64,000 bases of DNA from Shimwellia pseudoproteus (lineage in GTDB: Bacteria > Pseudomonadota > Gammaproteobacteria > Enterobacterales > Enterobacteriaceae), in assembly GCF_016415625.1 (NCBI RefSeq), contig NZ_WBXP01000006.1, positions 59,894 to 123,893 on the forward strand, in the 5' to 3' direction. Positions within the stretch are counted from its first letter, which is position 1. Each line of letters opens with the position of its first letter. A program made the position numbers and the translations under genes. Positions 33,219-43,281 of the stretch are shown piece by piece. The notes below the pieces were generated by a model. That model worked only from the letters and a program-made list of their open reading frames with translations, searched no databases and was not told where the DNA came from.

Positions 33219-33854
33219 ATGAGTGTAATCGCGCCGGTAATGATCATTCTCGCGTATCTTTGCGGCTCTGTCTCCAGTGCTATTCTGATTTGCCGTATGG
33301 CGGGCTTGCCTGACCCGCGCGAAAGTGGTTCCGGAAATCCAGGGGCCACTAACGTCTTACGCATTGGCGGCAAAGGGGCGGCCGTCGCGGTACTGATTTT
33401 TGATATTTTAAAAGGGATGCTGCCGGTATGGGCCGCCTGGGGGCTGGGGTTAACCCCCTTCTGGTTAGGCCTGGTGGGTATCGCTGCCTGTATGGGCCAT
33501 ATCTGGCCGGTGTTTTTCAAATTCCACGGCGGTAAAGGCGTTGCCACCGCGTTTGGCGCCATTGCGCCTATTGGTCTGGATCTTACCGGCGTGATGGCGG
33601 GAACCTGGCTGCTGAGCGTGTTACTCAGCGGGTATTCCTCGCTGGGGGCAATTATCAGCGCCCTGGTGGCGCCGTTTTATGTCTGGTGGTTTAAACCCCA
33701 GTTCACCTTCCCGGTTGCCATGCTCTCCTGCCTGATCCTTATCCGCCATAACGACAATATTCAGCGCTTATGGCGCGGCCAGGAGACCAGAATCTGGCGC
33801 AGAAAGCCCCGCAATAGCAGTGACAAGCCCGGCTCAAACGATCCCCAAAAGTAA
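33219..33854 (+). CDS. plsY: Glycerol-3-phosphate acyltransferase PlsY
   Basis: A five-helix inner-membrane enzyme that uses acyl phosphate to acylate glycerol 3-phosphate. The 211 residues start at ATG 33219 ([19 protein letters not shown]). Conserved loops are [12 protein letters not shown] near residue 36 and [13 protein letters not shown] near residue 100. The frame is open far upstream, but that part overlaps folB antisense and has no similarity. The gene also appears as ygiH in E. coli. Confidence 0.95.
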   Translation: MSVIAPVMIILAYLCGSVSSAILICRMAGLPDPRESGSGNPGATNVLRIGGKGAAVAVLIFDILKGMLPVWAAWGLGLTPFWLGLVGIAACMGHIWPVFFKFHGGKGVATAFGAIAPIGLDLTGVMAGTWLLSVLLSGYSSLGAIISALVAPFYVWWFKPQFTFPVAMLSCLILIRHNDNIQRLWRGQETRIWRRKPRNSSDKPGSNDPQK

Positions 33855-33941
33855 TCACATGTCCGCAGGGATTGCGCTGCGGACATAACATTAACCACCC
33901 TGATTACGCCAGCCCCTTTTCTTCCCGCAAGGAATGACAAG

Positions 33942-34349
33942 ATGCAACTTCAAGACGAACCCTTCCACCTGCTCCGCGAATTATTTCAGCAACACACCTC
34001 CTGCTGGCAGCAAGCGTTGCCCCAGGTCACCAAACCGCAATATGCGGTGTTGCGCGCCATTGCAGAACAACCCGGTATTGAGCAAATCGCCCTGATGGAT
34101 GCCGCCATCAGCACCAAAGCGACGCTGGCGGAGCTGCTGGCGCGCATGGAAAAGCGTGGCCTGGTACGGCGTGAAGGCGACAGTGCCGATAAACGGCGGC
34201 GTTTTGTCTGGCTCACCCAGGAAGGGGAACAGCTGCTGGCCCAGGCGCTCCCCAAGGGCACGGCGGTGGATAATCACTTTCTGGACCGGTTATCTCAGGA
34301 GCAGCGGGAGGCATTTAGCCGGCTGTTGATCCAGATGATGGGCAAGTGA
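33942..34349 (+). CDS. MarR-family transcriptional regulator
   Basis: A 135-residue winged-helix protein. The recognition region MDAAISTKATLAELLARMEKRG and the wing LVRREGDSADKRRRFVWLT are the MarR signature (DxRxxxxxLT-like). Ligand and targets are unknown. AAGGA precedes the ATG by 8 bases. It stands alone between plsY and tsaD, where E. coli has the tartrate genes ttdR, ttdA, ttdB and ttdT, so this is lineage-specific content. No obvious target gene is adjacent. Confidence 0.85.
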   Translation: MQLQDEPFHLLRELFQQHTSCWQQALPQVTKPQYAVLRAIAEQPGIEQIALMDAAISTKATLAELLARMEKRGLVRREGDSADKRRRFVWLTQEGEQLLAQALPKGTAVDNHFLDRLSQEQREAFSRLLIQMMGK

Positions 34350-34357
34350 TCATTTGC

Positions 34358-34380
34358 TGAGCCCGCAGGGCGCGGGCTCA
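34358..34380. terminator. Possible bidirectional terminator between MarR gene and tsaD
   Basis: TGAGCCCGC (34358-34366) pairs with GCGGGCTCA (34372-34380), a perfect 9-bp stem between convergent genes. Neither side has a good T tract, so intrinsic termination is uncertain. Confidence 0.45.
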
Positions 34381-34391
34381 GGATTTGGGCG

Positions 34392-35411
34392 TTATTGCCC
34401 GGCGGCAGGCAGTTCCGCCAGCGGCCAGCGCGGGCGAACGGAGATTTCCAGCCCGGTGACCCCACCGGCCTTCAGGCGTACCATACCAGCATAGGCAATC
34501 ATCGCGCCGTTATCGGTACAAAATTCCGGGCGGGCATAGAACACCTCCCCACCGCGTTTATTCATCATGTCTGCCAGACGCGCGCGCAGGGTGCGGTTAG
34601 CGCTGACCCCGCCAGCCATCACCAGCCGGGTAAACCCGGTTTGATCCAGCGCCCGACGGCATTTGATCATCAGGGTATCCACCACCGCATCTTCAAAGGC
34701 CCGGGCAATATCGGCGCGGGTCTGATCGTCGGTGCCGTTATCGCGAATCGTATTGGCGGCAAAGGTCTTCAGGCCGGAGAAGCTAAAATCCAGCCCCGGG
34801 CGGTCCGTCATCGGGCGCGGGAAGGTAAAGCGCCCTGGCGTTCCCTGGCTGGCCATTTTCGACAGCAGCGGCCCGCCGGGATAATCCAGCCCCAGCAGTT
34901 TGGCGGTTTTATCGAAAGCTTCACCGGCGGCGTCATCAATGGACTCGCCCAGTAACTGGTATTCACCAATCCCGGTAACGCTGATCAACTGGGTATGGCC
35001 CCCGGACACCAGCAAAGCGACAAACGGATATTCCGGTGGATTTTCTTCCAGCATCGGCGCCAGCAGGTGCCCTTCCATGTGGTGTACCGGGATAGCCGGC
35101 ACATCCCAGGCGAAGGCCAGTGAGCGGCCGACAGTTGCCCCCACCAGCAGCGCCCCCACCAGGCCAGGCCCGGCGGTGTAGGCAACTGCATCAATATCTT
35201 TTGCTGTCAGACCAGCCTCTTTCAGTGCCGCCTGGATCAGAGGCACAGCTTTGCGGACATGATCGCGGGAGGCCAGTTCTGGCACCACGCCACCGTAGTC
35301 GGCATGTAATTTTATCTGGCTGTAAAGCTGGTTAGCCAACAGGCCCTGTTGGTCATCATAAATGGCGATGCCGGTTTCATCGCAGGATGTTTCAATACCC
35401 AGTACACGCAT
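34392..35411 (-). CDS. tsaD: tRNA N6-threonylcarbamoyladenosine synthase subunit TsaD
   Basis: Transfers threonylcarbamoyl to A37 of ANN-decoding tRNAs, together with TsaB, TsaC and TsaE. The 339-residue ASKHA-fold protein has [12 protein letters not shown] at the start and the metal-binding [11 protein letters not shown], with two His residues. VSGGHTQLI and the late [15 protein letters not shown] and [13 protein letters not shown] motifs follow. It is divergent from rpsU, as in E. coli. Confidence 0.97.
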   Translation of the reverse strand: MRVLGIETSCDETGIAIYDDQQGLLANQLYSQIKLHADYGGVVPELASRDHVRKAVPLIQAALKEAGLTAKDIDAVAYTAGPGLVGALLVGATVGRSLAFAWDVPAIPVHHMEGHLLAPMLEENPPEYPFVALLVSGGHTQLISVTGIGEYQLLGESIDDAAGEAFDKTAKLLGLDYPGGPLLSKMASQGTPGRFTFPRPMTDRPGLDFSFSGLKTFAANTIRDNGTDDQTRADIARAFEDAVVDTLMIKCRRALDQTGFTRLVMAGGVSANRTLRARLADMMNKRGGEVFYARPEFCTDNGAMIAYAGMVRLKAGGVTGLEISVRPRWPLAELPAAGQ

Positions 35412-35621
35412 AGCTGTCTTTTACCTCTGTAACCTGCCGCGCAGTGTATGCTTTGACCGCGCGGTTGTAAAACTTTGCTCACGATCCGCACAGGCTTAGT
35501 GTATACTCGCGGGCCTGGCGAGGAGCAGAGCAAAAAACGGTGTTCTGTTCTGGCGGTGCTTTACAAAGCAGCAGCAGTTGCAGTAAAATTCCGCACCATT
35601 TTGAAATAACGCTGACGTTGA

Positions 35622-35873
<252 letters not shown>

Positions 35874-35879
35874 TTGCGG

Positions 35880-35901
35880 GAGAGGGCTACCCCTCTCTTT
35901 T
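35880..35901 (+). terminator. Partial terminator between rpsU and dnaG
   Basis: GAGAGGG (35880-35886), loop CTAC, CCCTCTC (35891-35897), then TTTT. In E. coli an internal terminator at this place lets much more rpsU than dnaG mRNA be made; the same design is visible here. Confidence 0.75.
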
Positions 35902-36087
35902 CAGACTGAGTTGTAGTTGTTAAGGCCGTGCTTCCGAAAGGAATGCGCGGCTTGTTTTCGTTTATACCCTTATCATTTTACTTCACCGCGTAACGGCACC
36001 CGGGCCAGGTCGTAGTCGCCAGCTCACGGGGCAAATGCCATTGGTGGTTTCGCTGTAACATGTTGAGATATAAACAATTGGGGGCTT

Positions 36088-37833
36088 ATGGCTGGACGAA
36101 TCCCGCGCGTCTTTATTAACGATCTGCTGGCCCGTACCGACATCGTAGATTTGATCGATGCCCGCGTTAAGCTGAAAAAGCAGGGTAAGAATTACCACGC
36201 GTGTTGTCCGTTCCATAACGAAAAAACCCCCTCTTTCACCGTTAACGGTGAAAAGCAGTTTTACCACTGTTTTGGGTGTGGTGCCCACGGTAACGCCATC
36301 GACTTTCTGATGAATTACGACAAGCTCGAATTCGTTGAGACCGTTGAAGAACTGGCCGCCATGCACAACCTGGAAATCCCGTATGAGTCAGGCACCGGCC
36401 TGAGCCAGATCGAGCGCCACCAGCGCCAGAATCTGTATCAGCTGATGGACGGCCTGAACGGGTTTTACCAACAGTCGCTGGAGAGCAGCAGCGCGCAACC
36501 CGCCAGAGCGTATCTGGAAAAACGCGGGCTCAGCCCGGACGTGGTGGCGCGTTTTGCCATTGGTTTTGCCCCGCCGGGGTGGGACAACGCCTTAAAACGC
36601 TTTGGCGGCAATGACGATAACCGCCAGTTACTGCTCGACGCCGGTATGCTGGTCCGTAATGACAATGGCCGGGTGTATGACCGCTTTCGCGAGCGGGTGA
36701 TGTTCCCGATACGGGACAAACGTGGGCGGGTTATCGGCTTTGGTGGCCGGGTACTGGGGAACGACACCCCAAAATACCTTAACTCCCCGGAAACCGATAT
36801 TTTCCATAAGGGCCGCCAGCTGTATGGCCTTTATGAAGCGCAACAGCATACCCCGGAACCGGCCAGATTACTGGTGGTTGAAGGGTATATGGATGTGGTG
36901 GCCCTGGCGCAATACGACATTAACTATGCGGTGGCCTCACTGGGCACCTCGACCACGGCAGACCATATCCAGTTGCTGTTCCGGGTGACCAATAACGTGA
37001 TTTGCTGCTATGACGGCGATCGGGCGGGCCGCGATGCGGCCTGGCGCGCGCTGGAAACCGCGCTACCCTATATGAGCGATGGTCGCCAGTTGCGGTTTAT
37101 GTTTTTGCCGGACGGCGAAGACCCGGATACCCTGGTCCGCAAAGAGGGCAAGGCGGCATTTGAAGCCCGCATGGATGAGGCACTGCCGTTATCCACCTTT
37201 TTGTTTAACAGCCTGGTACCCCAGGCGGATCTCAGTAGCCCGGATGGTAGCACCCAACTGGCGGCGCTGGCGTTACCGCTGATAACCCAGGTGCCGGGTG
37301 ATGCATTACGTATTCAGTTGCGCCAGATGCTGGGCAACAAACTGGGCATTTTTGACGACGCGCAGCTTGATCGTTTAATGCCAAAGCAGGCGGAGAATAA
37401 TACGCCGCGGCCAGCGCCACAGCTAAAACGCACAACCATGCGTATACTTATAGGGTTGCTGGTACAGAACCCCGATTTGGCACCCATGGTCCCCCCGTTA
37501 ACCGGGCTTCCACAGGCAAAAATTCCGGGGCTGTCGCTGTTTAACGAGCTGGTGTCGGCCTGTCTGGCCCAGCCAGGGTTAACCACCGGGCAGCTGCTTG
37601 AACAATATCGCGGCACAGATTCCGCGCCAACCCTTGAAAAACTGTCAGTCTGGGACGATATAGCAGATAAGGACATTGCCGAAAAGACATTTACCGACGC
37701 GCTTGATCATCTGTTCGACTCGGCGCTGGAACTTCGGCTCACAGAATTAATCGCCCGTTCGAGGACCCAGGGTCTCTCAGCGGCGGAACGCGAAGAAGTG
37801 CGTGTGATAACACAGGCATTAGCGAAGAAATAG
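36088..37833 (+). CDS. dnaG: DNA primase DnaG
   Basis: Makes RNA primers at replication forks. The 581-residue length equals the E. coli protein. The N-terminal CHC2 zinc finger is CCPFHNEKTPSF followed by FYHCFGCGAHG. The Toprim core has LLVVEGYMDVVALAQ and ICCYDGDRAGRDAA. The C-terminal helicase-binding domain, from about 435, interacts with DnaB. It is the second gene of the rpsU-dnaG-rpoD operon. The spacer before rpoD is unusually long and remains open in the dnaG frame. Confidence 0.97.
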   Translation: MAGRIPRVFINDLLARTDIVDLIDARVKLKKQGKNYHACCPFHNEKTPSFTVNGEKQFYHCFGCGAHGNAIDFLMNYDKLEFVETVEELAAMHNLEIPYESGTGLSQIERHQRQNLYQLMDGLNGFYQQSLESSSAQPARAYLEKRGLSPDVVARFAIGFAPPGWDNALKRFGGNDDNRQLLLDAGMLVRNDNGRVYDRFRERVMFPIRDKRGRVIGFGGRVLGNDTPKYLNSPETDIFHKGRQLYGLYEAQQHTPEPARLLVVEGYMDVVALAQYDINYAVASLGTSTTADHIQLLFRVTNNVICCYDGDRAGRDAAWRALETALPYMSDGRQLRFMFLPDGEDPDTLVRKEGKAAFEARMDEALPLSTFLFNSLVPQADLSSPDGSTQLAALALPLITQVPGDALRIQLRQMLGNKLGIFDDAQLDRLMPKQAENNTPRPAPQLKRTTMRILIGLLVQNPDLAPMVPPLTGLPQAKIPGLSLFNELVSACLAQPGLTTGQLLEQYRGTDSAPTLEKLSVWDDIADKDIAEKTFTDALDHLFDSALELRLTELIARSRTQGLSAAEREEVRVITQALAKK

Positions 37834-38218
37834 AATACCAGCGGCTTAATTGCCGAATATAACTCGGGAGATCCCGAAAGCCGTTTTGAGGCGCCGCGGC
37901 ACATATACCAAAAGGCTCTCATATACCCTACGCAGTTTGGGTTACAAGACGATGGCAACGCAGATCCAGGCGCTTATAGCGATAAGTGGCCAGCCGCACT
38001 TAGCCAGTACGACAGTAACACAAATGATGGTGGGTATACCCTGGTGAAGCCAGGTCATTATCAGCGGTTATTGGATGCGTATCCCCGGAGCGTGAAGCTA
38101 CTACCAGAGGGAACCACCGCCGCAGTAAAGAGAATGACCCGCTAAAACGGGGAAAGATATTGTTGGCGGCAACGCCTTCCAACACCAACCCAAATGACTT
38201 AAGTGTGGATACCGTCTT
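37834..38218 (+). other. Long dnaG-rpoD spacer with an open frame in phase with dnaG
   Basis: A stretch of 385 bases without a recognised gene. Immediately after the dnaG TAG stop (37831-37833), the same frame continues through 103 sense codons to TAA at 38143-38145. It has no ATG near its start, only an ATG near its end. A second, shorter frame from TTG 37850 to 38047 overlaps it. No family resemblance is recognised for either. In E. coli this spacer carries rpoD promoters, including a heat-shock promoter inside dnaG, so a regulatory leader is the cautious reading. Confidence 0.5.
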
Positions 38219-40060
<1,842 letters not shown>

Positions 40061-40089
40061 TCGCTGGCGTGATACCCGCCACAATGACT

Positions 40090-40115
40090 AAGCCCTCTTC
40101 GGAGGGCTTTTTTTT
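40090..40115 (+). terminator. Rho-independent terminator after rpoD
   Basis: AAGCCCTC-TTCG-GAGGGCTT stem with a stable tetraloop (40090-40109), followed by T residues to 40115. Confidence 0.95.
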
Positions 40116-40138
40116 GGTCCTACGCCGGGCGACAGCCG

Positions 40139-40645
40139 TTATCGTCCCCGGGCCCTGAGCGCGTCGTTCAGTTCGCGATAAGCGGCGACCAGGTCCTCCA
40201 GCGGGCTGCGGTTCAGGCCGCTGGGGTTCGGCAGCACCCATACCTCAGTATCGCCCCAGTTAAACGGCTGGCGCCCCCAGCTGACATTACACTGGGAGAA
40301 GGCCTGAGTAAATGCCTGCTTGCCCAGTACCGCCAGCGCCGCGGGCTGGTAGCGGTTAATCTTGTTGCGCAGCGCATTCCCCCCTTCTTTCAGCTCCATC
40401 CTGGCCACTTCACTGGCCTGTACGGTAGGGCGGTCCACCAGCTTAGTAATGCCGCAGCCGGACTCGGCCAGGCGCTGATACTCTTCCGGCGCCAGCTGCT
40501 CCGGGGTAAACCCGGCGAGGTGAATCACCTTCCAGAAGCGGTTTGAGGGATTAGCAAACGGGAACCCGAGATGGGCAGAGGATTTCCCGGGGTTGATACC
40601 ACAAAATAAGACACGCAGATTCGGCGTCAAAACGTCTTCAATCAT
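40139..40645 (-). CDS. mug: G/U mismatch-specific DNA glycosylase Mug
   Basis: Removes uracil and ethenocytosine opposite guanine. The 168-residue enzyme has the uracil-DNA glycosylase fold with [20 protein letters not shown] (catalytic Asn in GINPG), the [15 protein letters not shown] region and [16 protein letters not shown] at the end. It is convergent with rpoD and divergent from the tRNA gene, the same neighbourhood as in E. coli. Confidence 0.96.
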   Translation of the reverse strand: MIEDVLTPNLRVLFCGINPGKSSAHLGFPFANPSNRFWKVIHLAGFTPEQLAPEEYQRLAESGCGITKLVDRPTVQASEVARMELKEGGNALRNKINRYQPAALAVLGKQAFTQAFSQCNVSWGRQPFNWGDTEVWVLPNPSGLNRSPLEDLVAAYRELNDALRARGR

Positions 40646-40788
40646 AGGGTCCTTCTTATTCCCTGCTTCTGCAGGAGCATTGGCAGATAACTATCGGATA
40701 ATTATGGTTACTGTTTGGCTGAAAAATCAGCAACTATCTGTATTCAGGCTGGATTGCTGGCAGTAGTTACATTATAATCCCGGGCCAC

Positions 40789-40864
40789 GGCCCCTTAGCT
40801 CAGTGGTTAGAGCAGGCGACTCATAATCGCTTGGTCGTTGGTTCAAACCCAACAGGGGCCACCA
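40789..40864 (+). tRNA. ileX: tRNA-Ile2 with CAU anticodon (ileX type)
   Basis: A 76-base cloverleaf including the encoded 3' CCA. The acceptor GGCCCCT pairs with AGGGGCC. The D arm is GCTCAGTGGTTAGAGC, the anticodon arm GGCGACTCATAATCGC-type with CAT, and the T arm GGTTCAAACCC. A CAU tRNA with a G1-C72 acceptor downstream of mug is the minor isoleucine tRNA ileX of enterics, whose anticodon C is converted to lysidine by TilS to read AUA; it is not the initiator or elongator Met tRNA. All E. coli synteny ends here, which marks it as a possible island boundary. Confidence 0.93.
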
Positions 40865-40877
40865 AAATCATACAGTT

Positions 40878-40904
40878 AAGCCACTCTTAAGAGTGGCTTT
40901 TTTG
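40878..40904 (+). terminator. Rho-independent terminator after tRNA-Ile2
   Basis: AGCCACTC-TTAA-GAGTGGCT stem (40879-40898) followed by T residues, 15 bases after the tRNA 3' end. Confidence 0.92.
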
Positions 40905-40937
40905 TGCCTGTAATCCGAAAGAATTCACCTGGATGAT

Positions 40938-42530
40938 GATATAAACTGCCTGCACGGCAGTTAACTCGGCATCGCGCAGGTTGGCACCGCGCAGGTTTTT
41001 CTAAGCTGCCTGTACGGCAGTGAACGGGTATATCGCATTGGTATGCGACGTTTAATGTTTCTAAGCTGCCTGTACGGCAGTGAACAACCCGAATACATCG
41101 CGTAACCGGAGGCGGGATTTCTAAGCTGCCTGTACGGCAGTGAACGTCCTTATTGCTCATTCCCTGAGTGAGCAATGCTTTCTAAGCTGCCTGTACGGCA
41201 GTGAACAATGGCTTCTTTGGTTTTCGGATCATCAATCCTTTCTAAGCTGCCTGTACGGCAGTGAACATCAAGCGCCAGGCGCTGGACTACATCACTATTT
41301 TTCTAAGCTGCCTGTACGGCAGTGAACGGGGATCAGGCCCGCTGACATTGAACGCTACGTTTCTAAGCTGCCTGTACGGCAGTGAACGATTGCACCACCG
41401 AGCAAGCCGATCACCTGATTTTCTAAGCTGCCTGTACGGCAGTGAACTCATTATTATCACCGTCAATGTGTTTTACTGTTTTCTAAGCTGCCTGTACGGC
41501 AGTGAACAACTCTCCGGTAATTCCGGATGGTTGGATACCTTTCTAAGCTGCCTGTACGGCAGTGAACTGTATACCGTTACGCAAATGACCGAGGCCATTC
41601 TTTCTAAGCTGCCTGTACGGCAGTGAACAAACGGTAAATCGTTTTTTGCGGCCGGAATAGTTTCTAAGCTGCCTGTACGGCAGTGAACTTAATGCTTCAG
41701 GATATGGAAATCGAGGAGGATTTCTAAGCTGCCTGTACGGCAGTGAACCCGGTGTGACCGCAGTGACACCAATGCAATTTTTTCTAAGCTGCCTGTACGG
41801 CAGTGAACTTTAAGGTCGCATATTGCGGCCTTTTTTCGTTTTTCTAAGCTGCCTGTACGGCAGTGAACGGTATTAAGGGATCAGATTGGGAAGCATTCCC
41901 TTTCTAAGCTGCCTGTACGGCAGTGAACACGTATCGACGCGATAAGGGGTCAACAGTTTACTTTCTAAGCTGCCTGTACGGCAGTGAACGTGTTGGTGAC
42001 ACCCCATCATCATCACTGCCTTTTCTAAGCTGCCTGTACGGCAGTGAACACTAAGCTGCTTGTAGCTCATCCCCTCCTGCATTTCTAAGCTGCCTGTACG
42101 GCAGTGAACTGCCTCCACACTCAATAATGCCGGTAGTTGATTTTCTAAGCTGCCTGTACGGCAGTGAACGTAAAGTGCCGCAGCAACGGTGCATGGAAAG
42201 ATTTCTAAGCTGCCTGTACGGCAGTGAACTTCGTGCCAGATGATGCGGTGTGGCGCGGCATTTTCTAAGCTGCCTGTACGGCAGTGAACGATGAAACTGG
42301 CTTCCAGCGAGGCAGGTATCATTTCTAAGCTGCCTGTACGGCAGTGAACATCCAGCTTCCGTGGCGAACCCGTTTTCATCCATTTCTAAGCTGCCTGTAC
42401 GGCAGTGAACCCCTTTATATCGAGAAGCGCTTTGCGGTACTCTTTCTAAGCTGCCTGTACGGCAGTGAACGCGTTAACAAAGCTCTGCAGCATGGCGCGA
42501 TCTTTCTAAGCTGCCTGTACGGCAGTGAAC
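40938..42530 (-). CRISPR. Type I-F CRISPR array, 27 repeats and 26 spacers
   Basis: Twenty-six perfect copies of one 28-base repeat plus one degenerate copy. Read on the minus strand the repeat starts GTTCACTGCCGTACAGGCAG and ends CTTAGAAA, the classic I-F repeat with a CTGCC/GGCAG hairpin and an 8-base 5' handle. Repeat starts (plus coordinates): 40938 (degenerate, 22 of 28 matching), 40998, 41058, 41118, 41179, 41239, 41300, 41360, 41420, 41480, 41540, 41601, 41661, 41721, 41781, 41841, 41901, 41962, 42022, 42082, 42142, 42202, 42262, 42322, 42383, 42443, 42503. Spacers are 32 bases, with five of 33. The degenerate copy at the tRNA side is the leader-distal, oldest end; the newest spacer is next to 42503. 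Transcription is toward lower coordinates, in line with the cas genes. Confidence 0.98.
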
Positions 42531-42640
42531 TGGAGCAATATAAACCTAACTCTCTGTTAAAGAACGTAAGAAAAGCCGTTCGGCACTTAATACCCTTTTT
42601 TCAGGCCATATAAATAAAACGATAAAAATCAATTAACTAT
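42531..42640 (-). promoter_or_regulatory. CRISPR leader
   Basis: A 110-base AT-rich stretch directly ahead of the first repeat in the transcribed direction. It contains GCCGTTCGGC (about 42576), a CCCTTTTTT tract and AATCAATTAACTA, which resembles an IHF site with one mismatch. It should hold the pre-crRNA promoter and the sequences used for spacer integration. No extra degenerate repeat is seen in it. Confidence 0.7.
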
Positions 42641-42663
42641 AAAAACACCCCAAAAAAGGGTGT
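42637..42663 (-). terminator. Rho-independent terminator after the cas operon
   Basis: On the minus strand, ACACCC pairs with GGGTGT around a T-rich loop (42645-42663) and is followed by TTTTATAG. It lies 53 bases after the cas6f stop, so the cas mRNA probably ends before the array. A second inverted repeat CCGCAAG/CTTGCGG (42679-42708) lies closer to cas6f. Confidence 0.75.
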
Positions 42664-42715
42664 CTGATAACGCCAAAACCGCAAGCCGGCATAATGACAG
42701 ACTTGCGGCGCTGGC

Positions 42716-43270
42716 TCAGAACCAGGGGATTGTCGCTACCGCACTTAACCCATAACTGGTAAACGTACCGCTCACCGGGGCCGCAGCAACCGCCCCCAGG
42801 CTAATAAACAGCCTAAAAGACTGACCACTGGAGAGACTTCTCATCTGAATAAATGGCAACCGGCTAACGCTGTCTCTGGCACTGAGCAATCGCTGGCAGG
42901 CCTCTTCTTCTGTCAGCCAGCCTTTACGCACAGAACGCCGGAGCAACCGCCCGGCACTGCTTTTTACCTGAACACGCGATACCGTACGCCAGACAGCATC
43001 CACCGGAACAGCCTGTATTGCTGAGCCGGCACTATAATCATTCAGCCCGCCCCGCCAGCGCGTTGCTTCCAGCGCCTCCAGCGCACCTCGCTCACCGTGC
43101 AGACGCAGAACCCCACCGGGGGTTTTGTCATACTCAGGAAAGCTCACGCCGATATCCCCTTTGCCGCGTGTGCCCAGCGCCCGATGCAACTTGGCAAACA
43201 GCGCAGCCAATAGTTGAGCCTCAGTAAACTCCGGATCAGGCAGTACGCGAATATCCTGATAACTGTCCAT
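42716..43270 (-). CDS. cas6f: CRISPR pre-crRNA endonuclease Cas6f (Csy4)
   Basis: Cuts pre-crRNA at the base of the repeat hairpin and stays bound to the 3' end of the crRNA. The 184-residue length is normal. His29 (AKLHRAL) and Ser148 (SLSSGQSF) fall at the catalytic positions known for Pseudomonas Csy4, and the arginine-rich helix GRLLRRSVRKG matches the hairpin-binding helix. It is the last gene of the cas operon, 11 bases after csy3. Confidence 0.96.
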   Translation of the reverse strand: MDSYQDIRVLPDPEFTEAQLLAALFAKLHRALGTRGKGDIGVSFPEYDKTPGGVLRLHGERGALEALEATRWRGGLNDYSAGSAIQAVPVDAVWRTVSRVQVKSSAGRLLRRSVRKGWLTEEEACQRLLSARDSVSRLPFIQMRSLSSGQSFRLFISLGAVAAAPVSGTFTSYGLSAVATIPWF

Positions 43271-43281
43271 TACAGGCGTCC

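Noticed and set aside
40789..40864. Methionine tRNA call for the CAT anticodon gene
   Set aside because: The acceptor and arms and the position after mug fit the minor isoleucine tRNA ileX, not initiator or elongator Met tRNA.
40938..42530. Self-targeting spacers against this window
   Set aside because: By-eye comparison showed no spacer matching another part of the window; a whole-genome search could not be done.
41140..42613. Reading frames inside the array with repeated FLSCLYGSE or HCRTGSLE
   Set aside because: They are translations of the CRISPR repeat, open only because repeat plus spacer is often 60 bases, a multiple of three.
42531..42715. Toxin-antitoxin RNA pair (CreTA-like) between cas6f and the array
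   Set aside because: No degenerate repeat-spacer unit or small toxin frame is visible; the stretch is explained by a terminator and a leader.
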